From positions 1 through 64,000 of the forward strand of contig NZ_BEWG01000061.1 of the NCBI RefSeq assembly GCF_002723835.1: DNA of 64,000 nucleotides, given 5' to 3'. Position 1 is the stretch's first letter. Each line of letters opens with the position of its first letter. The notes beneath the pieces were generated by a model. It worked only from the letters and a program-made list of their open reading frames with translations, ran no database searches and was not told the DNA's origin. The stretch comes from Mycobacterium sp. shizuoka-1 (GTDB lineage Bacteria; Actinomycetota; Actinomycetes; Mycobacteriales; Mycobacteriaceae). Of this stretch, positions 42,939 to 51,088 are shown piece by piece. A program made the translations under genes and the position numbers.

Positions 42939-43787
42939 ATGACGGCACTCAATGATGTGGTGACCTACGAAGTCGTTGGCTCGACTGCGCTGGTCACGAT
43001 GAACCGACCGCGATATCGCAACGCCCAGAATTCGGTCATGACGTATGCCCTGGACGCGGCCTTCCAGCGTGCGGTCGATGACGACGACGTGCGGGTCATC
43101 GTGCTGGCCGGCAGCGGTGAGCATTTCAGCGCCGGTCACGACATCGGCACCCCTGACCGCGACCACCACGTCTCGTACGACAACAAGGCGGCGCTGTGGT
43201 GGGACCATGTCGACAAAGAGGGCGGCGACATGCGCTACGCCCGTGAGGTCGAGGTGTATCTGGGGATGTGCCGACGCTGGCGGGAGATCCCCAAGCCCAC
43301 CATCGCGATGGTGCAGGGAGCATGCATCGCCGGCGGTCTCATGTTGGCGTGGGTCTGCGACATGATCGTCGCGGCCGACGACGCCTTCTTCGCAGATCCC
43401 GTGGTGCGGATGGGGATTCCGGGGGTCGAGTACTTCGCCCACCCGTGGATCGTCGGCCCCCGATTCGCCAAAGAGATGCTGTTCACCGGGCAGAGATTCG
43501 GTGCTCAGCGCGCGTACGAAATCGGGATGGTCAACAGCGTGGTGCCGAGGACGGAGCTACGCGACGCGACACTGGAAATCGCCGAGCGTATCGCGGCGAT
43601 GCCGAGATTCGGTCTCGCGCTGGCCAAGCGTGCGGTCAACCAGTGCGAAGACCAGATGGGATTGCGAAACGGCATGGACGCCGTGTTCGGGCTGCACCAC
43701 TTCGCGCATGCACACAACGCGGAGGTCGGTCAGGATTCCCTCGGCGGTCTCGATGCCAAGGCCATGGCATCCGGTCCGGGCAAGTGA
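42939..43787 (+). CDS. Enoyl-CoA hydratase/isomerase family protein
   Basis: A 282-aa crotonase: GEHFSAGHDIGTPD and VQGACIAGGLMLAWVCD give the oxyanion hole. A longer-than-usual loop (about residues 70-105, rich in His/Asp/Trp) follows the first motif. The ATG at 42939 has GGAGG upstream. It is 114 bases after the SDR and coupled by GTGA to the epimerase-like gene. Some crotonases of this subgroup hydrolyse C-C bonds or isomerise; activity on a ring-derived CoA is likely but not provable here. Confidence 0.85.
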   Translation: MTALNDVVTYEVVGSTALVTMNRPRYRNAQNSVMTYALDAAFQRAVDDDDVRVIVLAGSGEHFSAGHDIGTPDRDHHVSYDNKAALWWDHVDKEGGDMRYAREVEVYLGMCRRWREIPKPTIAMVQGACIAGGLMLAWVCDMIVAADDAFFADPVVRMGIPGVEYFAHPWIVGPRFAKEMLFTGQRFGAQRAYEIGMVNSVVPRTELRDATLEIAERIAAMPRFGLALAKRAVNQCEDQMGLRNGMDAVFGLHHFAHAHNAEVGQDSLGGLDAKAMASGPGK

Positions 43788-44755
43788 AGGTCGCAGTCAC
43801 CGGGGGAACCGGTTATCTCGGTGCCCACGTGGTACGCGGTCTGCTCACCGCCGGGCACAGTGTTGCGCTGCTGGCCGAGCCGGGCTGGGAGAACCCGGTC
43901 CTGCTCGGCCGGCTGTCGGAGCTGGGCACGGTGACCGTCCATCGGGGCGACGTGCGCGAACCTGCCGACGTGGCCGCCTTCATGGCCGACTGCGAGGCTG
44001 TGGTGCACGCCGCTGGGGTGGTGGGGACCGACGATCGTCGGGAGAAGTTGATGTGGGAGATCAACGCCTACGCCACCGAGGCGATCATCCACCAGGCTGC
44101 TGAGCGCGGGCTCGATCCCATCGTGGTGGTGAGCAGCTACAGTGCGCTGTTCCCGCCGGCCGGCTCGGTGATCACACCGAACAGCCCGACAGCGAAAGGC
44201 AAGTCAGCGTACGCGCGGACGAAATCCTATGCCGATCGCGCGGCCCGGCGCATGCAGGACGCCGGCGCGCCCGTGGTGGTGACCTACCCGGCCAGCGTCG
44301 TCGGTAGCGCCTATGCCACCCCGCCCGGAGTCACTGAACAAGGCTGGGCGGCGATTGTCAAAGGTGGTGTGGCGCCTCGCGTTCGTCATGCGGGCATGAT
44401 GATGATCGATGTGCGCGACGTGGCTGACGTTCACTGCGCGCTGATGCGGCCGGGTCAGGGGCCGAAACGTTATCTGTGCGGCGGGATGTTTCTCACCTTC
44501 GACGAGATGATCTCGGCGATCGAGGTGGGCTCCGGCCGAAAGATCACGCGGATCCCGATGAGTCCAGGGGTATTCCGCGCGCTGGGTCGTATCGCGGATG
44601 TCGCCGGTCGTCATTTGCCGGTCAGCTCTGGATTCAGTTACGAAGCGGCGCAGTTGATCACCGCGGCGATCCCGACCGATGACCGTCAGACGCTCTCGGA
44701 ACTCGGCTTGCACTGGCGCCCGCCTCGCGAAGCGATCATCGAGACATTCCACTGA
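43784..44755 (+). CDS. NAD-dependent epimerase/3-beta-HSD-like extended SDR
   Basis: A 323-aa extended SDR starting at GTG within the hydratase stop. Cofactor loop TGGTGYLG (about residues 6-13), HAAGVVG, VVSSYSALF and YARTKSYADR (Tyr-X3-Lys). The family includes sugar epimerases, dihydroflavonol reductases and 3-beta-hydroxysteroid dehydrogenases; the steroid setting makes the last plausible. It ends 15 bases before the convergent flavoprotein gene. Confidence 0.83.
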   Translation: MKVAVTGGTGYLGAHVVRGLLTAGHSVALLAEPGWENPVLLGRLSELGTVTVHRGDVREPADVAAFMADCEAVVHAAGVVGTDDRREKLMWEINAYATEAIIHQAAERGLDPIVVVSSYSALFPPAGSVITPNSPTAKGKSAYARTKSYADRAARRMQDAGAPVVVTYPASVVGSAYATPPGVTEQGWAAIVKGGVAPRVRHAGMMMIDVRDVADVHCALMRPGQGPKRYLCGGMFLTFDEMISAIEVGSGRKITRIPMSPGVFRALGRIADVAGRHLPVSSGFSYEAAQLITAAIPTDDRQTLSELGLHWRPPREAIIETFH

Positions 44756-44769
44756 CCTGCTGTCGAGTG

Positions 44770-46230
44770 TTATCCGCGCGCGGCCGACCGGCCGGCACGG
44801 CGGCCGTAGAAACTGCCGTCGCCCAACGAGATCCCGCTGGCGTAGCCCCACGCGGCGAGACCCGCGGTGCAGCGCCCGGCGGCGTACAGCCCGGGAATGG
44901 GCTCGCCGCTGACGTGCAGTACCTCGGCGTCAAGGCTGGTGCGCAGGCCGCCCAGCGGGAAGCCGCCGGTGGCGTGCCGCAGATCGATGGCGCCCACCGG
45001 GCTGCCGATCGGGCGCAGCCACCGAGCCTTCTTGTGTAGCACCGGATCCTCACCGCGTGCCGCGCCTTCGTTGTACCGGGCCACGGTGTCCTGCAGGCTC
45101 CCGGTGGGAAAGCCCATCTCGGCCTCCAGTTCGGCGACCGTCTCGCACACCCACTTCGGCTTGCGCAGAATCAGTTTGGGTGTCTGCGATGCCAGCGCCT
45201 GCTCCTGGCCCTCTTCGTCGATGATCAGGTAGGCGGTGTCGTCCTGGTGGTAGAGCGTGAGCTGACCGGCCCGGCCCGGGTAGGTGTCCTCGGCGACGTA
45301 GCGCTGCCCGCGCGCGTTGACCAGGATGCCACGCACCAGTTGCTGGGGATCGACGACGAACGCGACCTCGGTGGCATCGGTGTGGGCCAGGTCGGCCCCG
45401 AGCGCCTGTGCCATCCGAATGCCGTGCCCGTCATGCTGTTCCACCGCTGAGATCGGCCGACCGGCGATCCGCGGGGTGAACCGGGTCATCATCGAGTCGT
45501 TGTAGGCGAAGCTGCCGGTGCCCAGCACCACCCCGCGGCGGGCCCGGATCGCGATGTCGGTGCCGTATTGGCGGGCGGTGACACCGGCCACCCGGCCGTC
45601 GGACTCGATGACCAGCGACTGCACCCGAACGTCGTACAGTGCCTGGACCCCAAGGCCGATCGCGGTCTCCACGAGTGGCTTCATCAGCATGAAGCCGGCA
45701 CTGGCCTGGCCCTGCTTCTTGTTCTGCATCTGCGGCACATGCCCGCGCGGCGCGGGTTCGGCGACGGTGTTGAACGGGTAGGCGTCCTCTCCGCCGCTGT
45801 ACATCAGACCCTGGTCACCCAGCGGCTCCCAGCCCGGTTCGCCGAAGAACTCCGGTTTGAACGGCACCCCGCAGTCCACCAGCCAGTCGAAGTGGGCGAC
45901 GCTGCCGGCACTGTAGTCGGCGATGCGCTCGGCGTCGGCGCCCGGGCCCATCGCGGCGTTGAGGAAAGCCGCCATGTTGTCGACAGAATCAGGGAAGCCG
46001 CAGGCCTTTTGGAGGCCGGTGCCGCCGCCCAGATAGATGAACCCGCCGGCCAATGCCGCGGCGCCGCCCCACGCGCCGGCCCGTTCCAGCACCAGCACAT
46101 CGGCACCGGCCCCGGCGGCCTCGACCGCGGCGGCCGCACCGGCGACGCCGAAACCGGCGATCACCACGTCGGCCTCGTGGTCCCAACGGGTCACCGATGC
46201 GGCGGGGACCGGTCGGACGTCGCTGCTCAT
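44770..46230 (-). CDS. KstD/fumarate-reductase-like flavoprotein, module copy 2
   Basis: A 486-aa paralogue of the 33835-35304 product, nearly co-linear over its length, with the same FAD loop (VVIAGFGVAGAAAA), the same WGGAAALAGGFIYLGGG and the same GRCTAGLAAWGYASGISLGDGSFYGRRAG ending. The ATG lies one base after the dioxygenase stop, so the order and coupling match copy 1. Differences are scattered, which argues for an old duplication with both copies under selection rather than a recent repeat. Confidence 0.8.
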   Translation of the reverse strand: MSSDVRPVPAASVTRWDHEADVVIAGFGVAGAAAAVEAAGAGADVLVLERAGAWGGAAALAGGFIYLGGGTGLQKACGFPDSVDNMAAFLNAAMGPGADAERIADYSAGSVAHFDWLVDCGVPFKPEFFGEPGWEPLGDQGLMYSGGEDAYPFNTVAEPAPRGHVPQMQNKKQGQASAGFMLMKPLVETAIGLGVQALYDVRVQSLVIESDGRVAGVTARQYGTDIAIRARRGVVLGTGSFAYNDSMMTRFTPRIAGRPISAVEQHDGHGIRMAQALGADLAHTDATEVAFVVDPQQLVRGILVNARGQRYVAEDTYPGRAGQLTLYHQDDTAYLIIDEEGQEQALASQTPKLILRKPKWVCETVAELEAEMGFPTGSLQDTVARYNEGAARGEDPVLHKKARWLRPIGSPVGAIDLRHATGGFPLGGLRTSLDAEVLHVSGEPIPGLYAAGRCTAGLAAWGYASGISLGDGSFYGRRAGRSAARG

Positions 46231-46231
46231 G

Positions 46232-47140
46232 TCAGGGCCGCATGGCTGCCGGCAGATCGCCGACCCACTTGTGGCCCCAATAGCTGTCGGCGGTGATCTC
46301 CTCGGCGGTGTAACGACTTTCGTCGATCCGCATCCCACCGGTGCCGAATTCGATGTCCCAGTCGCCGGGAGCGCGGACGTAGAACGAGACCATCTTGTCG
46401 TTGGTGTGCCTGCCCAGGGTGGAGGACAGCTGGAAGCCCTCGGCGGCGATACGGTCCAGTGCCTCACCGACGGTGTCGAGACTGTCGACCTCGACCATCA
46501 TGTGGATCAATCCCGGATCACGCTGGTGGGTCGACGGTGCGATCGCCAGGCTGTGGTGCCGTTCGTTGATACCCAGGAAGCGGATCCGGATCGGGCCGAA
46601 CTCCTTGGGCAGCGGCACGCGGAACGCGCCCCGGGAGACGAATCCCAGTACCCCGGTGTAGAAGTCGAACAACCCGGGCGCGTCGAGCGCCGGTAACACG
46701 ACGTGGCCCAGCCCCTGGTCGCCGGTGACGAACCGGGCCCCGAACGGAGTCACCACCGGACTGTGGTCGAGCACCGCGCCGTGGAACACCTCCAGATGCG
46801 TACCTGCCGGATCGTCGAAGGCCACGACCTCTTCGACCCGCCGATCGTCGGCCTCGGACTGCGACAGCTGCTTGTACGCCACCCCGGCGCCGTCGAGGAC
46901 GACCTTCAGCTGCTCCAGCGCGGCGTGGTCGCGGACCTCCCAGCCCACGGTGACGATGCGGTCACCGTCACCGGGCACCACGATGATCCGGGCGGCCCGT
47001 TCGTCCATCCGCAGATACAACGCGGTCGGGTCCGGGCCCTTGCCCTCGGCGAATCCCAGCACACCGAAGGCGAAGTGCCGCCAGCGATCGATGTCGGCGG
47101 TCGCGATGGTGACGTAGCCGAGGCTCTTCAACAGGCTCAC
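46232..47140 (-). CDS. Extradiol dioxygenase (HsaC/BphC-like), copy 2
   Basis: A 302-aa paralogue of the dioxygenase at 35301, equal in length. Iron ligands H146, H213 and E264 and the RHHSLAI and GRHTND motifs are kept. Substitutions cluster in the segment around residues 200-210 (APSTHQRD here, CPAQTVRD in copy 1), near the substrate pocket in this fold, which could shift specificity. Separated from the upstream monooxygenase by 13 bases, exactly as in copy 1. Confidence 0.9.
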   Translation of the reverse strand: MSLLKSLGYVTIATADIDRWRHFAFGVLGFAEGKGPDPTALYLRMDERAARIIVVPGDGDRIVTVGWEVRDHAALEQLKVVLDGAGVAYKQLSQSEADDRRVEEVVAFDDPAGTHLEVFHGAVLDHSPVVTPFGARFVTGDQGLGHVVLPALDAPGLFDFYTGVLGFVSRGAFRVPLPKEFGPIRIRFLGINERHHSLAIAPSTHQRDPGLIHMMVEVDSLDTVGEALDRIAAEGFQLSSTLGRHTNDKMVSFYVRAPGDWDIEFGTGGMRIDESRYTAEEITADSYWGHKWVGDLPAAMRP

Positions 47141-47153
47141 CGGTGCGCTCCCG

Positions 47154-48335
47154 TCAGATCATTGCCCGCAGCGGGCCTTGCGGCTCCACGCCGAACGAGC
47201 TCAGCGCGGCGGCATGGTAGGTGGTGCCCGGCACGTGGATGGCGTGCGCCATCCCGGTGTGCGCGTCGCGCCAGTACCGCTGCAGCGGCTTGTCCATCCG
47301 CATCGCGTTGCCGCCGGAGCGGGCGAAGATCTCGTCCACCGCGCTGACCGCACGCCATACCGCGCGGACCTGGGTACGCCGTCCGGCCGCCCGGTCGGCG
47401 AAGGAGACCTCCTTGCCGGAGTCGACCATGTCGTAGATCCGGTCCACATTGGCCAGGATCTCCTGGCGGGCGGCGTTGATGTCGGCGGCCGCCTCGCCGA
47501 TCGCGTACATCACGTACGGGTCGTCCTTGATCGCCGTGCCGGCCGCGCTGACCCGCTCGCGCTGGTAATCCAGGTGCGCGGCCAGGGCACCCTCACAGAT
47601 GCCGATGGTCGCCGAGGAGATCCCCAGCGGGAACATCGTCGACCACGGCATCAGGTACAGGGTGTCGGTCATGCCGGCCTCGCGCTGGGCGGTGCCGTCC
47701 ATCACCTTGAATGCGTCCATCACGCGGTAGTCCGGCACGAACGCGTCTTTGACGATGACGTCCTTGGAGCCGGTGCCGCGCAGGCCCACCACGTCCCAGG
47801 AATCCTCGACGATCGTGTAGTCCTTGCGCGGCAGGATCATGTGCAGCATCTGCGGCGGCATCTGCACCTTGCCGTCGGCGTCGCTCTTGATCGCGCCGAG
47901 GAAGATCCAGTCGCAGTGGTCGGTACCGGAGCTGAACTGCCAGCGCCCGTTGAAGATGTAGCCGCCGTCCACCGGCCGGGCGATGCCCTGGGGTGCATAG
48001 GGCGAGGCCACCCAGGTGTCGACGTCGTCCGCCCAGATCTCCTCGGCAACCCGGGGGTCGGCATAGGCGAGCTGGTAGGGGTGCACGCCGACCACGCCGT
48101 TGATCCAGCCGGCCGCCGGGTCGAGCGCCGCCAGCGCCATCACGGTCTCGGCGAACTCGCGCGGATGCACTTCCAGCCCGCCGAACTTCGCCGGCTGCAG
48201 CAACCGGATGTGGCCGGCGTCTTTCATCGCCTTGACCGTCTCGTCGGTGAGTTTGCCGATCTTCTCGGCCTGTACTGCCTGCTCACGCAGCTGGTCGGCG
48301 AGTTCTCTCGTCTTGTCGAGCACCGAAACGGTCAT
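47154..48335 (-). CDS. HsaA-like flavin-dependent monooxygenase, copy 2
   Basis: A 393-aa paralogue of the 36223-37407 product with all the same motifs (GRWQFSSGTDHCDW, SWDVVGLRGTGSKDV, GGNAMRMDKPLQRYWRD); most residues are identical by eye. It would hydroxylate a phenolic ring before meta-cleavage. An AAGGA site precedes the ATG. It is directly divergent from BVMO copy 2, whereas in copy 1 the reductase gene stands between. Confidence 0.88.
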   Translation of the reverse strand: MTVSVLDKTRELADQLREQAVQAEKIGKLTDETVKAMKDAGHIRLLQPAKFGGLEVHPREFAETVMALAALDPAAGWINGVVGVHPYQLAYADPRVAEEIWADDVDTWVASPYAPQGIARPVDGGYIFNGRWQFSSGTDHCDWIFLGAIKSDADGKVQMPPQMLHMILPRKDYTIVEDSWDVVGLRGTGSKDVIVKDAFVPDYRVMDAFKVMDGTAQREAGMTDTLYLMPWSTMFPLGISSATIGICEGALAAHLDYQRERVSAAGTAIKDDPYVMYAIGEAAADINAARQEILANVDRIYDMVDSGKEVSFADRAAGRRTQVRAVWRAVSAVDEIFARSGGNAMRMDKPLQRYWRDAHTGMAHAIHVPGTTYHAAALSSFGVEPQGPLRAMI

Positions 48336-48406
48336 CGTGCGTCCTTGTCCGGGTCTGGGCTGTTGATGCCATCCTCACCCCGGGGGACCGTCGGCTGCGG
48401 GCAATG

Positions 48407-48421
48407 TCCCGATGAGCGGGG
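48407..48421. promoter_or_regulatory. Island palindrome, copy 8 (HsaA-like 2/BVMO 2)
   Basis: TCCCGATGAGCGGGG matches 13 of 15, the second-best copy. The centre is 79 bases upstream of the HsaA-like ATG and 40 upstream of the BVMO GTG; the latter is closer than at other leaderless genes. Confidence 0.6.
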
Positions 48422-48441
48422 CAACTCGGTGGGCGCCGACT

Positions 48442-48447
48442 TACGCT
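48442..48447 (+). promoter_or_regulatory. Putative -10 element for leaderless BVMO 2
   Basis: TACGCT fits TANNNT and ends six bases before the GTG at 48454; no ribosome-binding site is present. Confidence 0.45.
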
Positions 48448-48453
48448 GCAGGC

Positions 48454-50073
48454 GTGAGCACCGCAGACGATGCGCTCGACGTGGTGGTGGTCGGTGCCGG
48501 GTTCGCCGGGCTGTACGCGCTGCACCGATTTCGCGGGCAGGGCCTGTCGGTGCGGGTCTTCGAGGCGGCACCCGAGGTCGGCGGCACCTGGTATTTCAAC
48601 CGCTACCCCGGAGCCCGGTGCGACGTGGAGAGCGTGGACTACAGCTACTCGTTCTCCGAGCACCTGCAACAGGAGTGGACGTGGACCGAGAAGTACGCCG
48701 CGCAACCGGAGATCCTCGCCTACCTGAACTGGGTCGCCGACACCCTTGACCTGCGCCGGGACATCACCTTCGGTGCCCGGGTGATGTCGGCCGTGCTCGA
48801 CGAAACCGCCCTGCGCTGGTCGGTGACCACCGATTCCGGTGAGTGCGTCACCGCCCGGTTCGTGGTGATGGCAACCGGGGCGTTGTCGGCGGCGATCACC
48901 CCGCGCTTCGAGGGTCTGGAGCGGTTCGGCGGTGCGGTCTACCACACCGCGCACTGGCCGCACGACGGCGTGGACTTCACCACTGAGCGGGTGGCGGTGA
49001 TCGGCACGGGTTCCTCAGGGATCCAGTCGATTCCGATCATCGCCGAGCAGGCCGAGCACCTCTACGTGTTCCAGCGCACCCCCAACTACAGCATCCCGGC
49101 GGGAAATGCGCCGCTGAGCGCTGAGCAGGTGGCCGAGGTGAAGGCCGGCTATCCCGAGCGGCGCCGCGCCTCGATGCGCAGCGGTGGTGGCTCGCCCTAT
49201 GTCGGCTCGGCCAAGCGGACTTTCGAGGTGTCCCCGCAGGAGCGGCGCGCGGCCTATGAAAGGCGTTGGCAGCTCGGCGGTGTGTTGTACTCGAAGACTT
49301 TTCCCGATCAGCTGACCGACCAGGCCGCCAACGACGAGGCCCGCAGCTTCTGGGTCGAGAAAGTCCGCGCCGTGATCGATGACCCGAACGTCGCCGAGCT
49401 GCTGATCCCCGACGATCACCCGATCGGATCCAAACGGATCTGCACCGACTCCAACTACTTTCAGACGTTCAACCGGCCCAACGTCACGCTGATCAGTGTG
49501 CGCCGAACGCCGATCACGTCGATCGACGAGACCGGGATCAACACCACCGATGCCCATGTCGATCTCGACGCGATCGTGTTCGCCACCGGATTCGACGCGC
49601 TGACCGGAGCGCTGGGCAAGATCGACATCGTCGGTCGCGGGGGAGAGCGGCTTGCCGACGACTGGGCCGACGGGCCACGCAGCTATCTCGGGCTGGGCGA
49701 CGACGGCTTCCCGAACCTGTTCGTGATCACCGGTCCCGGCGCGCCCGCGGTGCTGGCCAACATGGTGCTGCATGCCGAATCGCACGTGGACTGGATCGCC
49801 GATGCCATCTCCTACCTCGACTCCCACGGATACGCCGGTATCGAGGCCACCCCGGAGGCTGTCGAGCGTTGGCTGGCCGAACTCGACGAGCGCGCCGCGA
49901 CGACGCTGTTCCCGCGGGCCGACTCCTGGTACATGGGCGCCAATGTGGCAGGCAAGCCACGGGTTTTCATGCTCTTCATCGGCGGCTTCGGTGCCTACAA
50001 CGACATCTGCGCCGACGTCGCCGCGTCCGGGTATCGCGGCTTCGAGCTGCTCACGACGCCCACACCGGGCTAG
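48454..50073 (+). CDS. Baeyer-Villiger monooxygenase, module copy 2
   Basis: A 539-aa paralogue of the 38681 BVMO. FAD loop GAGFAG (about 14-19), fingerprint F158-x-G-x3-H164-x3-W168-P169, EVGGTWYFNRYPGARCD and the shared C-terminal SWYMGANV. The GTG start matches copy 1. It meets the HsaD-like gene tail to tail with a 4-base overlap. Two near-identical BVMOs in one island suggest either two related ketone substrates or dose. Confidence 0.9.
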   Translation: MSTADDALDVVVVGAGFAGLYALHRFRGQGLSVRVFEAAPEVGGTWYFNRYPGARCDVESVDYSYSFSEHLQQEWTWTEKYAAQPEILAYLNWVADTLDLRRDITFGARVMSAVLDETALRWSVTTDSGECVTARFVVMATGALSAAITPRFEGLERFGGAVYHTAHWPHDGVDFTTERVAVIGTGSSGIQSIPIIAEQAEHLYVFQRTPNYSIPAGNAPLSAEQVAEVKAGYPERRRASMRSGGGSPYVGSAKRTFEVSPQERRAAYERRWQLGGVLYSKTFPDQLTDQAANDEARSFWVEKVRAVIDDPNVAELLIPDDHPIGSKRICTDSNYFQTFNRPNVTLISVRRTPITSIDETGINTTDAHVDLDAIVFATGFDALTGALGKIDIVGRGGERLADDWADGPRSYLGLGDDGFPNLFVITGPGAPAVLANMVLHAESHVDWIADAISYLDSHGYAGIEATPEAVERWLAELDERAATTLFPRADSWYMGANVAGKPRVFMLFIGGFGAYNDICADVAASGYRGFELLTTPTPG

Positions 50074-50924
50074 TCGCGCTGCAGGAAGCCCAGCACCGTG
50101 GTCTCGAAGGCCTGCTTGGCCTCGATCATCACCCAGTGCCCGCAGTTGGGGAACACGTGCAGCTCGGCGTTTTCGATGGTGCGCATCGGGATCAGCGCCA
50201 TGTCCAGCGGACTGACCCGGTCGTCGCGGCCCCACGTCAGCAGCGTGGGTGCCTTCACCTTGTGCATGGTGGCCCACGGCAGCGGGAAGTCGGCGTTGCG
50301 CATCATCTTGGTCATCGCCGCGAACGCGGCCTTGCCGTACATCCGCCGCGCGCTGGCCAGCGTTTCGGGGTCGGTGGCCAGCGCCCACCGCTCCTCGATG
50401 AGCTGTTCGGTCACCAGCGCGGGGTCGTAGACCATCGAGTTGAGCCAGTCGACGAGCCGCTGGCGGGTGGGGTCTTCGGTGAACTCTTGCAGCAGGCGAA
50501 TGCCCTCGCTGGGGCCCGAGCTGAAGATGTTGGTGCCGATGCCGCCGATGGTGACCAGCTTGCCGACCCGATCGCGGTGGTTGATCGCGAAGTTGATGCC
50601 GACCCCGCCGCCCATCGAGTTGCCGATCACGTCGACCCGGTCCAGTCCGAGGGCGTCGACGAACGCCGGCACCGCGGCTTGTGCGTCGAGCATCGGGTGG
50701 CCGCCGAAGTCGTCGCTCACCCCGAAGCCGGGAAACTCCAGCACCAGGCATCGGTAGTGCTCGGCGAAAAAGCCCAGGTTGCCGCGGAAGTTCCGCCAGC
50801 CGGTGACACCCGGACCGGAGCCGTGGAGCAGCAGCAGAACGGGCCCCTCACCGGCCTCGTGATAGCGCAGAACGCCCTTCTCGGTTGAGATCTCGCGCTT
50901 GGTGCCCTCGTAAGTCGTATCCAC
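50070..50924 (-). CDS. HsaD/BphD-like meta-cleavage product hydrolase
   Basis: A 284-aa alpha/beta-hydrolase with the C-C hydrolase signature: HGSGPG oxyanion loop, FPGFGVSD, nucleophile S103 in GNSMGGG, Asp in WGRDDRVSP and H263 in NCGHWV. HsaD cleaves 4,9-DSHA after HsaC; this gene therefore completes a hydroxylase, dioxygenase, hydrolase series. GTG at 50924 is chosen; a longer frame would need a TTG start at 50960. The palindrome centre is 51 bases upstream of the GTG, which supports the choice. Confidence 0.88.
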   Translation of the reverse strand: MDTTYEGTKREISTEKGVLRYHEAGEGPVLLLLHGSGPGVTGWRNFRGNLGFFAEHYRCLVLEFPGFGVSDDFGGHPMLDAQAAVPAFVDALGLDRVDVIGNSMGGGVGINFAINHRDRVGKLVTIGGIGTNIFSSGPSEGIRLLQEFTEDPTRQRLVDWLNSMVYDPALVTEQLIEERWALATDPETLASARRMYGKAAFAAMTKMMRNADFPLPWATMHKVKAPTLLTWGRDDRVSPLDMALIPMRTIENAELHVFPNCGHWVMIEAKQAFETTVLGFLQRD

Positions 50925-50967
50925 GGCTGCTATCCGAACATGTGCCGCCCGCGGTCTCAACCAGGGG

Positions 50968-50982
50968 TCCCGCCGACCGGGC
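50968..50982. promoter_or_regulatory. Island palindrome, copy 9 (HsaD-like)
   Basis: TCCCGCCGACCGGGC matches 12 of 15, centred 51 bases before the GTG at 50924. It is the rightmost copy I found and marks the apparent edge of the island. Confidence 0.55.
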
Positions 50983-51088
50983 GGAAACAGCTGCAGGTAT
51001 CAACAGTCACACCGGCCTCATTTGCCCCATATTGCTGCTAGTCTGCACCGAGCCGGTTAGCTGCGGGGATGACCGCGAAAGGGTGCCG

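Noticed and set aside
46231..46467. Extended start of flavoprotein copy 2
   Set aside because: The extra 79 residues lie within the dioxygenase gene in another frame, and copy 1 starts at the equivalent internal Met.
44770..50073. Recent horizontal transfer of module copy 2 from its slightly higher GC
   Set aside because: The GC difference between a few sampled stretches of the two copies is small, and both share operators and gene order; duplication within the lineage is simpler.
50925..50960. TTG start for the HsaD-like gene
   Set aside because: The GTG at 50924 gives the family's usual N-terminus and the regular distance to the palindrome.
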